DNA of 64,000 bases from Muricea muricata. Its lineage: Eukaryota > Cnidaria > Anthozoa > Malacalcyonacea > Plexauridae. The stretch lies in contig OY979721.1 in NCBI GenBank assembly GCA_963855995.1, positions 15,851,893-15,915,892 of the forward strand, in the 5' to 3' direction. Positions 11,632 to 24,764 of the stretch are shown here, piece after piece. The notes below the pieces were generated by a model. It ran no database searches and was not told the origin of the DNA. It saw nothing but the letters and a program-made list of their open reading frames with translations. A program made the translations under genes and the position numbers. Each line of letters starts with the position of its first letter. Positions within the stretch are counted from its first letter, which is position 1.

Positions 11632-14600
11632 CGAGCGCCAAGCTTCATCGACTATCGTTGATCGAGGGAACTGGTAGTTTGCTGAGCAGTAACAGGTTGG
11701 TTTTACGACTCACCGATAAAATGCGTTATGTACAAGCTGTAAGTCTCAAACGTTCCTATCGGTAGAGAATACAAATGTCGTTGGTGGGATCAATTGTTTC
11801 CTATCAAAGATAAAGCTTGGCGGTCGTAGCTTATATAAATGATAAAACCACCCATTTTACAGGTTATGGCACAAGAAAACTGCATTGCCGCCGTTGTTTT
11901 ACAATTCCGAGCTACAACATTAACAGTGTCAGTAATGTTTAAAACCCGGCAACCTTGAAAACAAGTTGATTTTACGACCGAACTGCAGTTTCCTTGTGAC
12001 ACAACCTATAAAATCCATTATGTACAAGCTGTGAGTTGGAAACGTTCCTATTGGCAGTGAACATAAGTGTCCATTGTAGGATCAATAGTTACCTATCAAG
12101 GATATCTTGACGCTCGTAGCTTATATAAAACCACGCGTTCTACAGTGCCATCTTGTTATCTCATTGGAAGAGCAAAACACTGCCATTCAGTGTTTGGGAA
12201 TTAAACCCAAGGCCATAAGTATATGGCTCCTATATCAAGGACACTGAACACAATGGCATATAATGCTCGATCAAGAAAGAAACGACTGACGGAAAGTTAA
12301 TAATAATGATGCAAAATTTTACTTTTCCTCTTGCAAAGATCTGGTAAAAGATCGTTAAACATAGCTGAAGTACTTAAAACATGACTAGACGGCTTTGATT
12401 TAGTAAGCGTTGTCGTCCTTGATTCTTTCCTAAAAGAAAACACTTGCTTTCAAGGCTTTAATGTGTTTGCGCATCTTTGCGCATCCATGGTCGTACCGTA
12501 AGCGTTAGGAAGAAGTCAGCCATATATTATTGGCACAGTGTAGTGGTTTAGCTAGCTAAACCACTACACTGTAGCTTTAAAGTGTAGTGGTTTAGTGGTG
12601 TCTTGAAGTCTTTTCGTCGTTATTTCTCGATGAAGACAACTTGTCTTCTTGAACGAAGGGAAATAACGACGAGAAGTCTTCAATGCACCAACCCTACAGG
12701 TCTGTCCCCAACAGTCAAGTTAATGAAATTTGCTTAAATATTAGTTAACAACACTAGGAAAATAACGTTTGCCTCCTTGGCCTCGCGGTACTGCCTAGTG
12801 TTTTCCTGCACTCCACGCCCAGCTTTGAATTCAGTTTTGGGTGGATCGAGCACCGATCAGAATTAAATTCTTACCAAACTCAGTTGAACTGGACCGGTCC
12901 TCGATCCACCCAAAATCGAAGTCAAGACAGTTGTCTTTACCTCTCGGCCACGGAGGGAAAGATATTTGCCAATGAAAGCTCTAACGAGTCTTCTCTTCTT
13001 CATCAGCATCGAAATAAAAAAAAAATGCAAAATTGTCCCTTACAGGCGTTTCTTTTGGCAAGTTACCTAACTAAACTGGAAGTAAAGTAGTAGAAGAAAG
13101 ACCTGAGTAAGAAATAATGGCAAAAACATTTCGTTCGCGCAATAAAAACTGATTTTCAGCTTCCTAAAAAGATCATTGAATGTTATACATACGGGTATTT
13201 GCTGGCGGACAAAGGTCGTCTGACGTCATTTGCTTCTGCAACCCGAAGAAGAAGCTTCGATTTTTATGTCTCCTGACGAACATTTTGAAAGTCTCAATAC
13301 AGTCTTAATCTTGAGTATAAATGTCCATTGATTGTACGGAAATGGCGAGGAAGGTACGAAAGAAACACAACGAGCAAATTGGAGCTAAAACGACGAAGAA
13401 ATGGAAAAAAATTGCGAAGACAAATCTGCCGTTGTCGGGAGAAATCAAAATCAAAATGGCGTCGTCTTCTTCTCCAGTCTAGAAATGCAACGAAAATCGC
13501 TATTGTGTAGTTGGACATTAAAAGTATTGGATTTTTATTCGACATGTAAGCATTCTCTAACTATTCTGTGCACGTTTTAGTCATTAAATGTTATCTTGTT
13601 TGAAAACCCATTCGGTCTGCTTACCAGGGTGAAATCTATTTTAAAATCTAAGTTAAATATAGTTCAGATAAAGGATAAATCAACATGATCTTATAAATCT
13701 ATACTCTCTTTTTGTCATGCCAGCAAGACCGTAAAAAGTATTCGCCACGATTTAAATTTCTTTCTATTTTACGGTTTCTATTTTTCTAATCTTAAATATT
13801 GACCTTCACGTTATAGATATTCCAGAGATTTTGCAAGACAAGCACAGACAACTGTGATGAGAGAAGCCACAGCCAAAAAGAACTTTCAAGAGGATTTAGT
13901 GGTAAAAACCCAAATATTACAATATACTTACTATCATTGCAAATTCTCTATTATACCCCCCCCGGATTAATAGAGAGTTTATAATGATGATTATCATCAT
14001 GTATCAAGTGCTGTACCAATAGTTTCTTCATTATTCTTTACAAATTTTAACTTACTTTTATTCTTTCTTTCTTTTTCTTCAAAACCTCTTCTGTTCTGAT
14101 ACACTGCACTCTATACAAGAAACATGCAAATTCAGACTTTCAGTTCAAATTCAAAGATGATTCCAAGCTAAAGGCAAGCGAGAACCATGATTCAACGAGT
14201 GTTTACATGACCAATGAGCTGCCTTTCATTTGAATTGCAAGTCTGAATTTCCTGATCCGTTTAATTTCCCCTTTCTTTTCTCCAATCTACTTTTCCTCCT
14301 GTTCACCCTCTTCTTTCCCGGGTACTCCTTCCAGGATAGCACCCCCTTCCACTGGTTTCTTTATCCTGCTTCTCCCCTTCTTTACCCCAATCCCCCTTAT
14401 TTACTCCAATTTAATCTTCTTCCTCTTGTTTACTCTACTTCTTCGCCTAGTACCCGTCAGGGTAGTACCCCTTCCTTGACACTACTTCAATCTTTATGCT
14501 GCCCCCCCCCCCCCCCCACTACTCTCATAATTGTAAGTTATTCATATGACGTAGTTACTGGAGAATTATTCATTCAGCTTGGCAATTACATTATATGATA

Positions 14601-17600
14601 ACTACAGTGAAACACATTTTCATTAATTCATTATGAGTTCCGCCTCATCGTCAGCAGTTTAGTTAAGTACCCGTGTTCCGGTGATTACTGATATTTTACA
14701 ATTTTAACCATCCAGTCAACATTCGCAAACCGGAGTACCCGGAATAAACCCACGACTGACTAACTCCTCACATGGGTGTCACGAGTCTGAAGTAAGGATT
14801 GAACCCACGACCTCACATGTGATAGGCGTTTGCTCTGACGATTGCGCCACTTGGCTATTACTGTGCAGGATCAAACAATCCTACACGAGAAATTTAAATG
14901 CCGTGGCGTTGACTTGTGTTTCACTGTCATCATTTTGTAAGACAATTACGAAATAGTTTCCTGAGCAGGATAGCGTCATCCATGTACTTGGCATGTTGCC
15001 TTAGGTTCAACTTCAACACGAGTTTTCCCAAATATCCCGAAATGCCGCGCGCATGTATGACACTATCTTGAAGAGGAAACCATTTGGTATTTTATTACTC
15101 TCTTATTTTTTATCAGTCATTTGCGCAATCAATAAATATAATCCAGATTGGAGAAATTGTGGGCATTCTTGGGCGCCCGTTCTAGTTTCCTAACGTGGGC
15201 AATACTTTTTTCAATTTGTTTATTCACAAAATCCATCTAGATTTACTTCAAAAAAAATTGAGAAAAATATATAAATATATTTGTCCGCGAAAGTTAGGGA
15301 ACTGGAAATGACACCAGAAATGTCTTTAAATTCCGCCATTTTGTGTTGCGCTTTTCTTGGAGTTGCATACATACAGTTTAAGCTCACACGTACACGTTCT
15401 ACACTTGCTGTATTTCTTGCTATCGGGGTATCATCATGCCGGGAATTTGTCCATGAGTTTCTTCGTCGACTAACCTCTGTGACCTGTCACGCCTATTATA
15501 ATTACTTAGTCCTCTCTAATGCTTGTGAACGTAGTTTTCTTTGCTTATCTTGTAAACAGTTTTCTGAACATCGTAATTTTTTTTTCAAAGAATGCCAAGT
15601 AAAAAGTGAATACAACAACCATCAACTAATGATGCAACAAGATGGGAAAGAATTCATATCGACATAAGAAGTAAATCACAAGCCGTCTCCATCAGATGTT
15701 AAGATGCAAATACTATCACAATGTACGGTTTGTTAAAGTCAATTCAATTAAAGCTTAGTGTCCTATATTCTAAAATATTTTGTAACATTAATTTTCTCCT
15801 TATTTTATGTTGGTTGACTGGACACGAGTGAGCTAGTTACCTACTGGACCGCCTTGATGCTCCATGAAGAGAGTGCGCCAACCAGATGAAACCATAAACA
15901 GCATGATGAAACGAGAACAACCGAAGCCAAGAAGATCCAAAGATAGAGTGAAAGTAAGTTTTTTTATTTTATCTTGTCGTTTCCATTTTTTTAGCAGTTC
16001 AGCTTTTGTTTCAATAAAAATTAACATCTCGCACTAACGTTGCTAGTGTCGGTAGTACTGTAAAAAGCACACAGGATCTTTCACTACCTGAAACAATAAA
16101 AAAAAAACAAAATTCGACTTTCGAGCGAATTAAAGCCTTTCGTTGGGGAGTTGGTCGTAAAGATAGAAATTTAATGCGCTGTCTGCCATCTTAGATTCAT
16201 ATTTGATCTCGTTGACACGTAAAATCTTGATTCCCAAACAGCTTGAAGTAAGCTAGTTTTGATATAAGTTACATTTCACGTGCACAGTAATTCTCAAAGA
16301 GATATCGGCAATAAATTTGAGAGAGCTTTTGAGAGAGATTAGTGCGAGATATTAATTTTTATTGTTCGAAAGAGCTTTAAGAATTTACACATTCCTTACG
16401 TGTTGTTTAATTCTCGAGATATTTTAATCTAAATTCATAAATTAGGGTAGCTGCAAGTTGTGTGCGTGTGAGAAATAAAGACTCCTTCACGGCTATGATT
16501 TTCTTTTGTGTTTTGCTCACGATTTATTAATGATTCTCGAGATTTTAATAAAAAAATTTCATATTAACAGCTTACACAATAATTTGGCCGGCCTAATTAA
16601 TACTATTTTATAATATACTGAGTGTCAAAGTTCATTTATTCCTGTTTCTTATTGGTTAAGAACGTATCACGTGATAGTGGAGAAATTCTATTGTCTCCCT
16701 GGCAACGTAGCTAAGCGGTGGACATTACTTTTATTCACCGGTAGACAACAAATCCACAAAGCCTCACGTAGCCATGTCAGGTAAAAGGTAATCCTTTTTA
16801 CACATGTTTGATTGATTTGTGGTACTTTTCTTCTCTTTTGGCACTCAGTATATAATAAAATACTTATTGACTGAGACCTCGGGAAAGCAGTATGTTTTGT
16901 GGACCCTCGACATCGACAGTCTCTGGTCCACAAAACATACTGTTTCCCTCGGTCTCAGTCAATAAGTGTTAATTACTATACATTGCAGTTGTTTTATGCG
17001 TTGTGATTGGTCAGTTGTATGCAGATAAATGCGACTATCACACAATCTGCAGATAACTCAGTCATACAATAAGAATACATAGAAGGGCCACTCAGCAGTG
17101 CAACATGTCACACTATGTTTATGCAGTTTACTGGCTGCCACCAGCCAGTTCAGCATTCCTATTGGCCAGAAAATGCAATTGACTGGCTGAGAAAATGCTA
17201 ATAACGTGCGTAATGCGACATGCGCGGCTTCAAAAACTCCAAAGGCTCCGACGCGAGTGGCCCTTCTATGTATTCTTATTCTATGGCTCAGTTATCTGCT
17301 AGCAGATAACTGAGTTATCTGCATGTTGAGCCTACGGTGCAGATTATTACAGTATGCGGTATTCGTTGGCATCAATGGTTGGCATGGCAACAACATTTTT
17401 TCGATATTTTCTGTTTCATGTTATGGCATCTTGCTTTTTAAGCTCTTCCGAAGGCGAAATTCGTCAATTGCTCGAGGAAAAAGACTTACAATGTATAATA
17501 AAGCAATTATCGGATTCGGTTTTTGTGATATGCAAAATTATCAATGTCTTGGTAAGAGTTATCTGACTCGCCTTCGGCTCGGCTGATAACTCTTACCTCG

Positions 17601-18683
17601 ACATTGATCATTTCGCATATCACAAAAACCTCATCCAATAAGTGCTTAATATGTTATAGTTTACTTATTAAGCTTTGTGGAAACACCACGTAAATTTATT
17701 ATTGCAATAATAAATTTACGTGGTGTTTCCACAAAGCTTAATAAGTATATTGTATTCACCATGCAAACGTACAAGAAACTTATCATGTTATAGTTTATAA
17801 ATTATTCGTAACTATCATCTCATGACTTAATTCTTTCTACTATTGCAAAGGGTGATGGGATGTGAAAAAAACGCACAAGAAGAGAAAAGAATGAACGATC
17901 CTGGACGGCAAGACCCACAAAACAACAATCCACAAGAATAAGAAGACACGACATTGTAATAGAAAGTAGTGGTAATGTGCAAGTTAGTAGAAAACAAGAT
18001 ACTTATTATTGAGGGATCAAAGAGGATTTAATAGATATTTCTCGTTAATGAAAAAGAAAAGACAGCAAATTAAGTGAAAAAAATTGGATTGAAATAACAT
18101 TGATATCAAATACATTCAACAAAATAATTAAATAGAATATCTAGGAGTTTGGCAGTCAATTTTCGAGTCAAAAAACAGGTAAAAATATGGTAAATGTCGA
18201 CAATATTTTTTAAAGAAACAATACCTTAACGCCTGGAAATTTCGTCTCTAACATTTGGATTTGGATATTTCTAAAAACAAAACAAAATAACATGTAGGAT
18301 TGAACGTTTTACAAAAATAAGTTTCGTAATAATGCCACTAAATTATAGTTGATGCATTTGGTCACTATTTTTGGTTTGCACATGCCGTCATTTCGTGTGA
18401 TTGGGCGCCATCTTGGTTGACTCTGCAGATTACTTCAGCTGTTTACAGCGAAGTACTTGTGTCAATTTACTATTTCATCGTTAGTTTTAGCGTATTATGA
18501 ATGATACTTTAAAGATGTATGGCTCGATAGGATCAGATATAATGAATAGATACTTTGTGGTTGCCATGTGTTTCAAACGTCAACAAAGATGGCGTCGATT
18601 GCAAACGATCAATTCCGTCGTTCTACCTTTAAAGAATGTGTTCTCTGGTTAAAAAGCGAGAAAATTTGACTTGTATTCCAATT

Positions 18684-18918
18684 CACCGTAGCAAAACAAA
18701 TGGTGGCATGTCGATTTTACCAGAATTTAATGCGGGTATCAATCAAGAATAGCAGTGAAATGATATTTAAGATAAGCTAATGGACGGAATTTTAACACAA
18801 GTGACAAAATAACCTATCTGTCTGTTCCTCAAACGAGGTTAATTTACCTTAAGTTTTTAAACGATTTCAGACCGCAAGGCATTCTGGTAAAATCAACACC
18901 CGCCATCTTTTTGCTACA
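18684..18918. mobile_element. MITE with CACCGTAGCAAAA ends, right-arm copy
   Basis: Mirror of 3796-4030; related to 24369-24609. The termini flank about 190 bp without coding potential. Confidence 0.75.
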
Positions 18919-19419
18919 TTAAATTCCCAAGGGAATATATCATTTCTTTGTTTCTTAGCTAATTTGGCTCATACATCCATGCAAATCAGTAGGATCATTA
19001 TATTTTTTTGTGCATTTTAAATTCCCATGGGAATACGGCATGCTTTGTTTCAATGGTGATGCGTCTGTTTATGGTAATTACTGCATAATGCGAATCCTCT
19101 TTGATTATTAATATGATAAGTATCTTGGTGCTTTCAGATTTGTTTTGGTAAGCAGGAACAATGAAGTCATTGTTTGTGTACACTAAAGCAAATTACGAAG
19201 GTGGTTTGAGAGCAGCTGCGAGGTACCATGCAAATGAAGGCGTTTCGGTTAAATAAGTGTGAGAATTACGGCATTAAAAATTGCATGTCATCTACACTTA
19301 AGGATATAAGTTGCCAAAAAAAAAACAACTTTAGTGAATCTGTTGAGTTTCAATTGCTTTTTATTTTTGCCTAATTCTCATGCTTATTTGACCCAGCCTT
19401 GGACTTTGGTAAGTATCAG

Positions 19420-19659
19420 GGGCCGGTTGTATCAAAGGCGTTTAGCTTAAACGGTGGATAAGTCAAAAATATGAAACAAGTTTCCATGTTGTATAAACAA
19501 ACCAGCTGAAGTTATTTGACCTGAGAAGAACAATTATATATAAAACTAAACATTTATTCTATTTCAACTCATAATTTCGGTTCCGTACTAGGTGTAAAAC
19601 TGATTTTTAAATTTCACTTATCCACCGTTTAAGCTAAACGCCTTTGATACAACCGGCCC
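19420..19659. mobile_element. 240-bp GGGCCGGTTG MITE, right-arm copy
   Basis: Flanked by CAG on both sides (19417-19419 and 19660-19662). Unit B reads AAGTATCAG followed directly by ATTTATATTTA, which is the empty site. The insertion therefore happened after the A/B duplication (or was lost cleanly from B) and before or at formation of the palindrome. Confidence 0.85.
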
Positions 19660-20174
19660 CAGGTTTATATTTACTCCGGAACAGTTAACACAACGAAAAG
19701 CCCATGCCCATTCAGCTAAGGTTTTACGTTTGAAAATTCAATCAAAAACTCAGTCTAAGTGGGTTTAAGTAGCTAGAGATAACGTAATTTATCTTTTTAT
19801 TTTGCTTTTTTGTTTATAACGTAATTTATTAGCTAAATGTATGGACTGCGAGGGTGTGCGCCGTGTGTAAGTTGCATGGGGTTAGGTTTATTAAAGGAAT
19901 TAAAATTTTTGAAAGTATGCTTAAAAACCAAAATCTGTCGTCACTTCTAACAAAACAGTTAAGAGTAGGTTTCAACATCAACTAAATTGATCTATACTAT
20001 TAACTAAGAAAAATGCGAATTAAGTTTTATATTTTGCAAGCAAATTTTAAATAGAATTCTCACCTGTTTTTATGTACGAGCTTTTTCTGTTTACGTTTGA
20101 TCTAAAATATCCAAATAAATTGCATTTAAAATGCATACTTTACCGAAATTTTAACTCTTTTAATTTTCGAAATT

Positions 20175-20312
20175 GGGTGGCAGTCGGGGTGGTGGTGGTG
20201 CATGCGGGTTTATCAGCTGTGAGTGACTGTGCGATGGTGAGGAAAGTGAAGGTAACGAATGGAATGCAGGAGCTTAGAACTGAGGAAGACAGCTTAGAAC
20301 TGAGGCAGGTAG
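20175..20312 (+). other. Conserved exon-like island in unit A (function unknown)
   Basis: About 150 bp shows only about 8 differences from 26997-27134 in unit B, while the flanks are much more diverged. The reading frame stays open in both copies (…HAGLSAVSDCAMVRK… in A, …HVGLSAVSDCAMVRK… in B) and ends just after a perfect CAG|GTAGG donor-like site. An acceptor-like AG precedes it in both copies. Four of the eight changes are silent in this frame. It could be a coding exon, a non-coding exon or a regulatory block; I do not assign a function. Confidence 0.35.
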
Positions 20313-20494
20313 GCAGTTGGTAGGATCAGCGGGGGGCACTTGACATTTTGGCTTTGGGAATCAAATTTGCATGCTAAGTACTTAAGTCACTAACGTTTGT
20401 TGTTTTAATTTGTTAGGTACGCGCGGCTGCTCTCTAGGGAAGATCAACTTAGCAATTGTATTAGCACTTGCAAAGTTGGTCTTCTCTTTGCCGG

Positions 20495-20612
20495 CTACCC
20501 CGGCCAGTTCTCCGAGTGCTACTTCCACCGTGAATAAGTAGAAGTACTTGTACTACATGTATAAGTACTTCTACTTAGGTGGAAGTGGCACTTGGGGAGC
20601 TGGCCGGGGTAG
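20495..20612. repeat. 118-bp hairpin, unit A copy
   Basis: Outer stem CTACCCCGGCCAG … CTGGCCGGGGTAG of about 35 bp, then an inner stem AAGTAGAAGTACTT … AAGTACTTCTACTT around a GTACTACATGTAT loop. The unit B copy (27323-27440) has the same length. It is followed by a TCAATTCCCATGGGAATTGA palindrome in both units. Confidence 0.85.
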
Positions 20613-23600
20613 GGGGATTTTTTTTATTCAATTTCTCAATTCCCATGGGAATTGAATTTTTAATTAAAAAGGGGTCACAAGTAAATTTTGTAAACAATTT
20701 ATTGAAAAAATTTGTAAAGATTACATACAATTTGAATAACAATAAAAAGAGATTAACTACCACACATTGTACTTATTAAAATAACAACAGAAGAAAACAG
20801 AACATGGCAGAGAGAACAATAACACAAGTGAATGAACAAAGTCCTAAAAAACTAGGGTCTTTTCCACGTAAGTAAATGTTTATACTTCAAAATATATTAT
20901 AACAATGAAACAACTTGAAGTGATAAATTTTGAGAGTTTTGCAAAGGTTTACCCAGCATATAACGAGTTGTTTCACAATTACAAAGAAAAACATGTGGCT
21001 CAAAACATGCAACTGATAGAGATGACGAGAAGGCTTAACAAGTCTAAGTAGAAAGGTTTTCAAAAGTTAGTCACATTTTTATAACCATATGTAACTACCC
21101 TGTCAACTCTCCCAGTGGGAAGAACCGGAGTACCCGGAGAAAACCCACGAGTTTTGGCGGAGCGTTGACCAACGCTTTTTCAAATACAGCCAGCCTCACA
21201 GAAGAAAGGTATTTTTGTCAAAAGAAAAATATTATTTTTAATCAATTGTGCTTTTATAAGTCAGAAAAAATACATGCACGAATTACCAACGAATTTTGAT
21301 GGCTTTGAGACATGTAACGTGGGCACATAATTCTTCCTAAAAATACTTTTTTGTACTCGAAACAACCCTTCAAAACGTCGAAAAACAACGAAGAAACGAT
21401 TTTTTTATAAATTCCAAATTGACCAAGCTGTAATGTTCGGAGCCACATTTTTCTTATTGCGTTTCTAACCTGACAATGTGAAATGCACTAAACATTGCTA
21501 CCTTTATTTTTTTTAACAAAAAATTCAAAAATACATAGAATAAAAACCAAGCATTTTTAGAATATTGTGTGTAGCACATTTTTCAGAAACCAATCTCTTA
21601 CACTTTTCTTTGCATAACAGTGCATGCGATCTATTTTTCGCAAAAAAATACAAAGAAAGTCTCAGACATCTCATTTTTCTGGTGGGCACAAGAACAGAAG
21701 CTTTTTGTTCAAATTGTGATAATTTATTTGAGATAACTTTGGGCAAAATTCTATTTTTCATTGAAAACAGCCGAAAAATCAATGCTTTGGCTTTGCCCAG
21801 CAACTAATGAAGTCACTCGATAGTGAAGTTGCTTTATATACAATTGATAGTTTCAGTGTTAAAGAGACCAAAATAAAAGTAGAAATACATAACTTAGATT
21901 GATCTTGGATTGAAAAGTAAAAAATTTATTCGAAGAATCAATTTAAATTTAGTCTTTTTGGAAGGTACCATTGTCAGGTTAGGAACATATCTCTTTGAAG
22001 TATAAATTCATCTTTACTTACTTGTTGAAAAGACTATATTCAAGAGCCATGTAAACCTGTTTTCTTATATTATTATTACCACGCAAGTATTACAAAGTGG
22101 AATATTTGAAATGTAAACTTGAACTGAAGCAAAGGAAATGCACATACAAATTCAGAAATATTTCAATTGCCAAAATACAAATTCACCACAACCAAACAAT
22201 ATAAAAAGTTCCAGTAGGCAATATGTTGTAATTTTAATTAAGAAACTTATAAAGTAATAAATCATACAGGAAACACAAAAGAAATCATTTTCTCATCTTA
22301 CAGAATCGGTATTTTCAAAATCACTTTGCTATAGATCTGATGTATAAAATTGACGAGTTTCACAAGCCATTTACAACATTCGCATCTGTGTATGTCAGAT
22401 ATCTCGCCTTCAGCTTGGGTTTGTATATCCGATACAACCCGGTCACTTGTATTGTAAATAGTACAAATCAAAATTGTTATCAAATCAAAGTCTCAAACTA
22501 ATTTAAATTATTCTACTCCATATAATGCCAGACAGTTTTACTTTTTCTCAGGAAAGACCTTATGTTCAACAAGGTAAATTTGGCATGTTAATTAAGAAGT
22601 CTGTAAAATTTGAAATTGCATAGTATCAACTAAAAGCTTCATGTGACTTAAAACTTTTTCAAGTCGATGTAATACGAAGAACTCTGGTAAAGTATTTACT
22701 GTATCCAGGCATCAATAGAAAACTTTTAAAATTAAAAATTGTAGTTACTTATACTTATTATTGGCCAACATCTGTACTGCTTGTTTATCTAGAAAATCTG
22801 GCATACTGTCAATTTTTTTAGTCCAAGGAAACTTTTTTACTCTTAAATTCTTACATCCGCCACATCTTTTCTTTGCTAATAAAAAGAGCCCACAGAATTT
22901 ATTTGGCAAGTTGTGGTTTTCTTTTTCATTTAAGATATGTAATTAATTGATAAAGTTAAAGAACAACTGCATCAGTTCATCTCAATTCCAAACAAGTTCC
23001 ACTTTGTAAACAAAAGACAATATGCTAGCTTATTTTGACCTTAATAAGTAGTTCATCTTAAAGTTTGAAAGTCAACATTCTAGTACAAAATCACAAAGTC
23101 TGTATCTAAGATAAATTACCAGTAGTATAAAATATTACAAAGTATTTTTTTAACTGTAAAGGGTCCAATATAACATTGAGAACTATTGTGATTTTCAAAT
23201 GAACTTTCCAAACTTTCAAATGAACACTCAAAGCCAGCTTAAACAAAAGATGATTGAGATAGTAAACCAGGAAATAACATAGGTGTTGTCATTTTTTATC
23301 AAAAATATGATATAGTGCATATAACAGAAACATTTCAATTAAAAAGTAGAAATATATTTCCTGTGGTTAGTTTTAATTGCTACATATATTGAAATTTTAG
23401 TATAATAATGGATGTTTTTGTTTCTGGCAAAGTCACCTCAATCTCCTTATGTTTAACCAACATTACAAAGTCAAATAATGACAAACACGAATGATTAAAC
23501 ACAAATTTATATTTTAATGGGTAAAAATAAATATGTCCAAATTAGTATAATCATGCATATAGGTCTAGTAGGGTACCAATTTTTAGAAACAGAATTGTGT

Positions 23601-24333
23601 TGTTTAGAGGCATAACATATAAAATTGCTAGATTTGATATTTCAGTTTTTTAAGAAAGCCTTTTGTATGTGTTTTCATGAACTCTTGGGCCATAATTCAA
23701 TTGATTTGAACCAAATAAGATTCTAACTTTCTTTTAAAACACAGTTCATCATTATTTGACTTTTTCTAAGATTAAAATGCTTCTGGAGCACATGAGATTC
23801 CACGGTATGTGTACCCACAAAATAATCGTCAAATTAGGTGAGAATGAAACCGTCATGTCCAAAATTATACTGTCCCAAATTGTCCCATATTCAATATTGT
23901 ACATGCAATATTCCAATACCTTTAACAATTTCATTTTTCATAATCTGCCAGTTGTTGAGAGGAGGTTAAGCATTTTGTCGATCTACAAACAAATTTCAAA
24001 GAATTCTATTGAAGATAGATAACTGAAATGGTAAACAAACTGCAAAAGATAACAATGCAAGTGGTTGTGTAAAAACTAAAGACCACGTAAAGTCGGCCAT
24101 TCTGTACAGTGTTTGGATTTGACAGTTTGAATTTTAATTGCCTCAAGAAAAGTCTAAAAGGCATTAAAAACATAACATTCCTTGTTCTTTTTTAACCTCC
24201 CGACCTTGCACGACTCCCACATCCTGCTCCGTCTCCTCCTATCCACCTCCCACCCTCAAGGCCCTGTCACACGGTGCAATTTTTCTTGCGCTTGTAACTG
24301 CTCCGTCTCCTTCTCTATCCACCTCTTACCCTT

Positions 24334-24764
24334 AAGGCCCTGTCACACGGTGCACTTTTCCTTGCATTCACCGTAGCAAAAAAGATGGCGACATGTCGAT
24401 TTTACCAGAATGCATTGCAGGTATCAAGAAAGAATACGTGGGAAAAGATGACAAGAAACAAAGCTACTGGATTGAAATTTTAACACAAGTGTGAAAATAA
24501 CCTATTGTCTTCTGTCTGTTCTTCAAAAGACGTTAATTTGCCTTTTTAAACAATTTCAGACTGCCATGCACTCTGGTAAAATCGACATTTGCCATCTTTT
24601 TTGCTACAGGGAAAATCTACTCTTAAGTAAATTTGTGACAAATGTTTGGTACGTTAAAAAACCCCAGCAAACTGTGATGGAAACTTGCATTTGCCAATTT
24701 TACATCTCCCAATAGTAGAATTGCATTTCAAGTTGCAAGAAAAATTGCATTGTGACAGGACCTT
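24334..24764. mobile_element. MITE with AAGGCCCTGTCACAC ends, interrupted by another MITE
   Basis: Left end AAGGCCCTGTCACACGGTGC; right end is the near complement GCATTGTGACAGGACCTT. A second left end lies just upstream at about 24259, inside a roughly 75-bp tandem duplication that includes CTGCTCCGTCTCC and CTATCCACCTC. The element at 24369-24609 sits inside it. Confidence 0.7.
24369..24609. mobile_element. GTAGCAAAA-type MITE nested in another element
   Basis: Termini CACCGTAGCAAAAAAGATGG and the complement of CCTGTAGCAAAAAAGATGG, followed inward by TGTCGATTTTACCAGA-like blocks. Same family as 3796-4030 and 18684-18918. Confidence 0.75.

Larger units (their letters stand above)
11632..22713 (-). 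repeat. Right arm of giant inverted repeat
   Basis: Reverse complement of 1-11056. The only sizeable length difference I found is 25 extra bases at about 11838-11862, absent from the left arm. Substitutions are visible near the centre, for example around 11797, 12060 and 12234, and are rare further out. The outer 3.6 kb (from about 19112) is also the start of direct duplication unit A, so this arm carries sequence with an independent diverged copy downstream. No recognisable gene. Confidence 0.95.

Noticed and set aside
14230-14598. Pro/Leu/Ser-rich 122-codon frame (mirrored 8116-8481)
   Set aside because: It runs through a pyrimidine-rich tract and a poly-C run whose length differs between the arms; low-complexity artefact.
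15281-15667. 128-codon open frame in the right arm (mirrored 7047-7433)
   Set aside because: It resembles no family, its flanks show no splice or promoter support, and it lies in AT-rich repeat DNA. It is the longest frame in the arms but still within chance for 22 kb.
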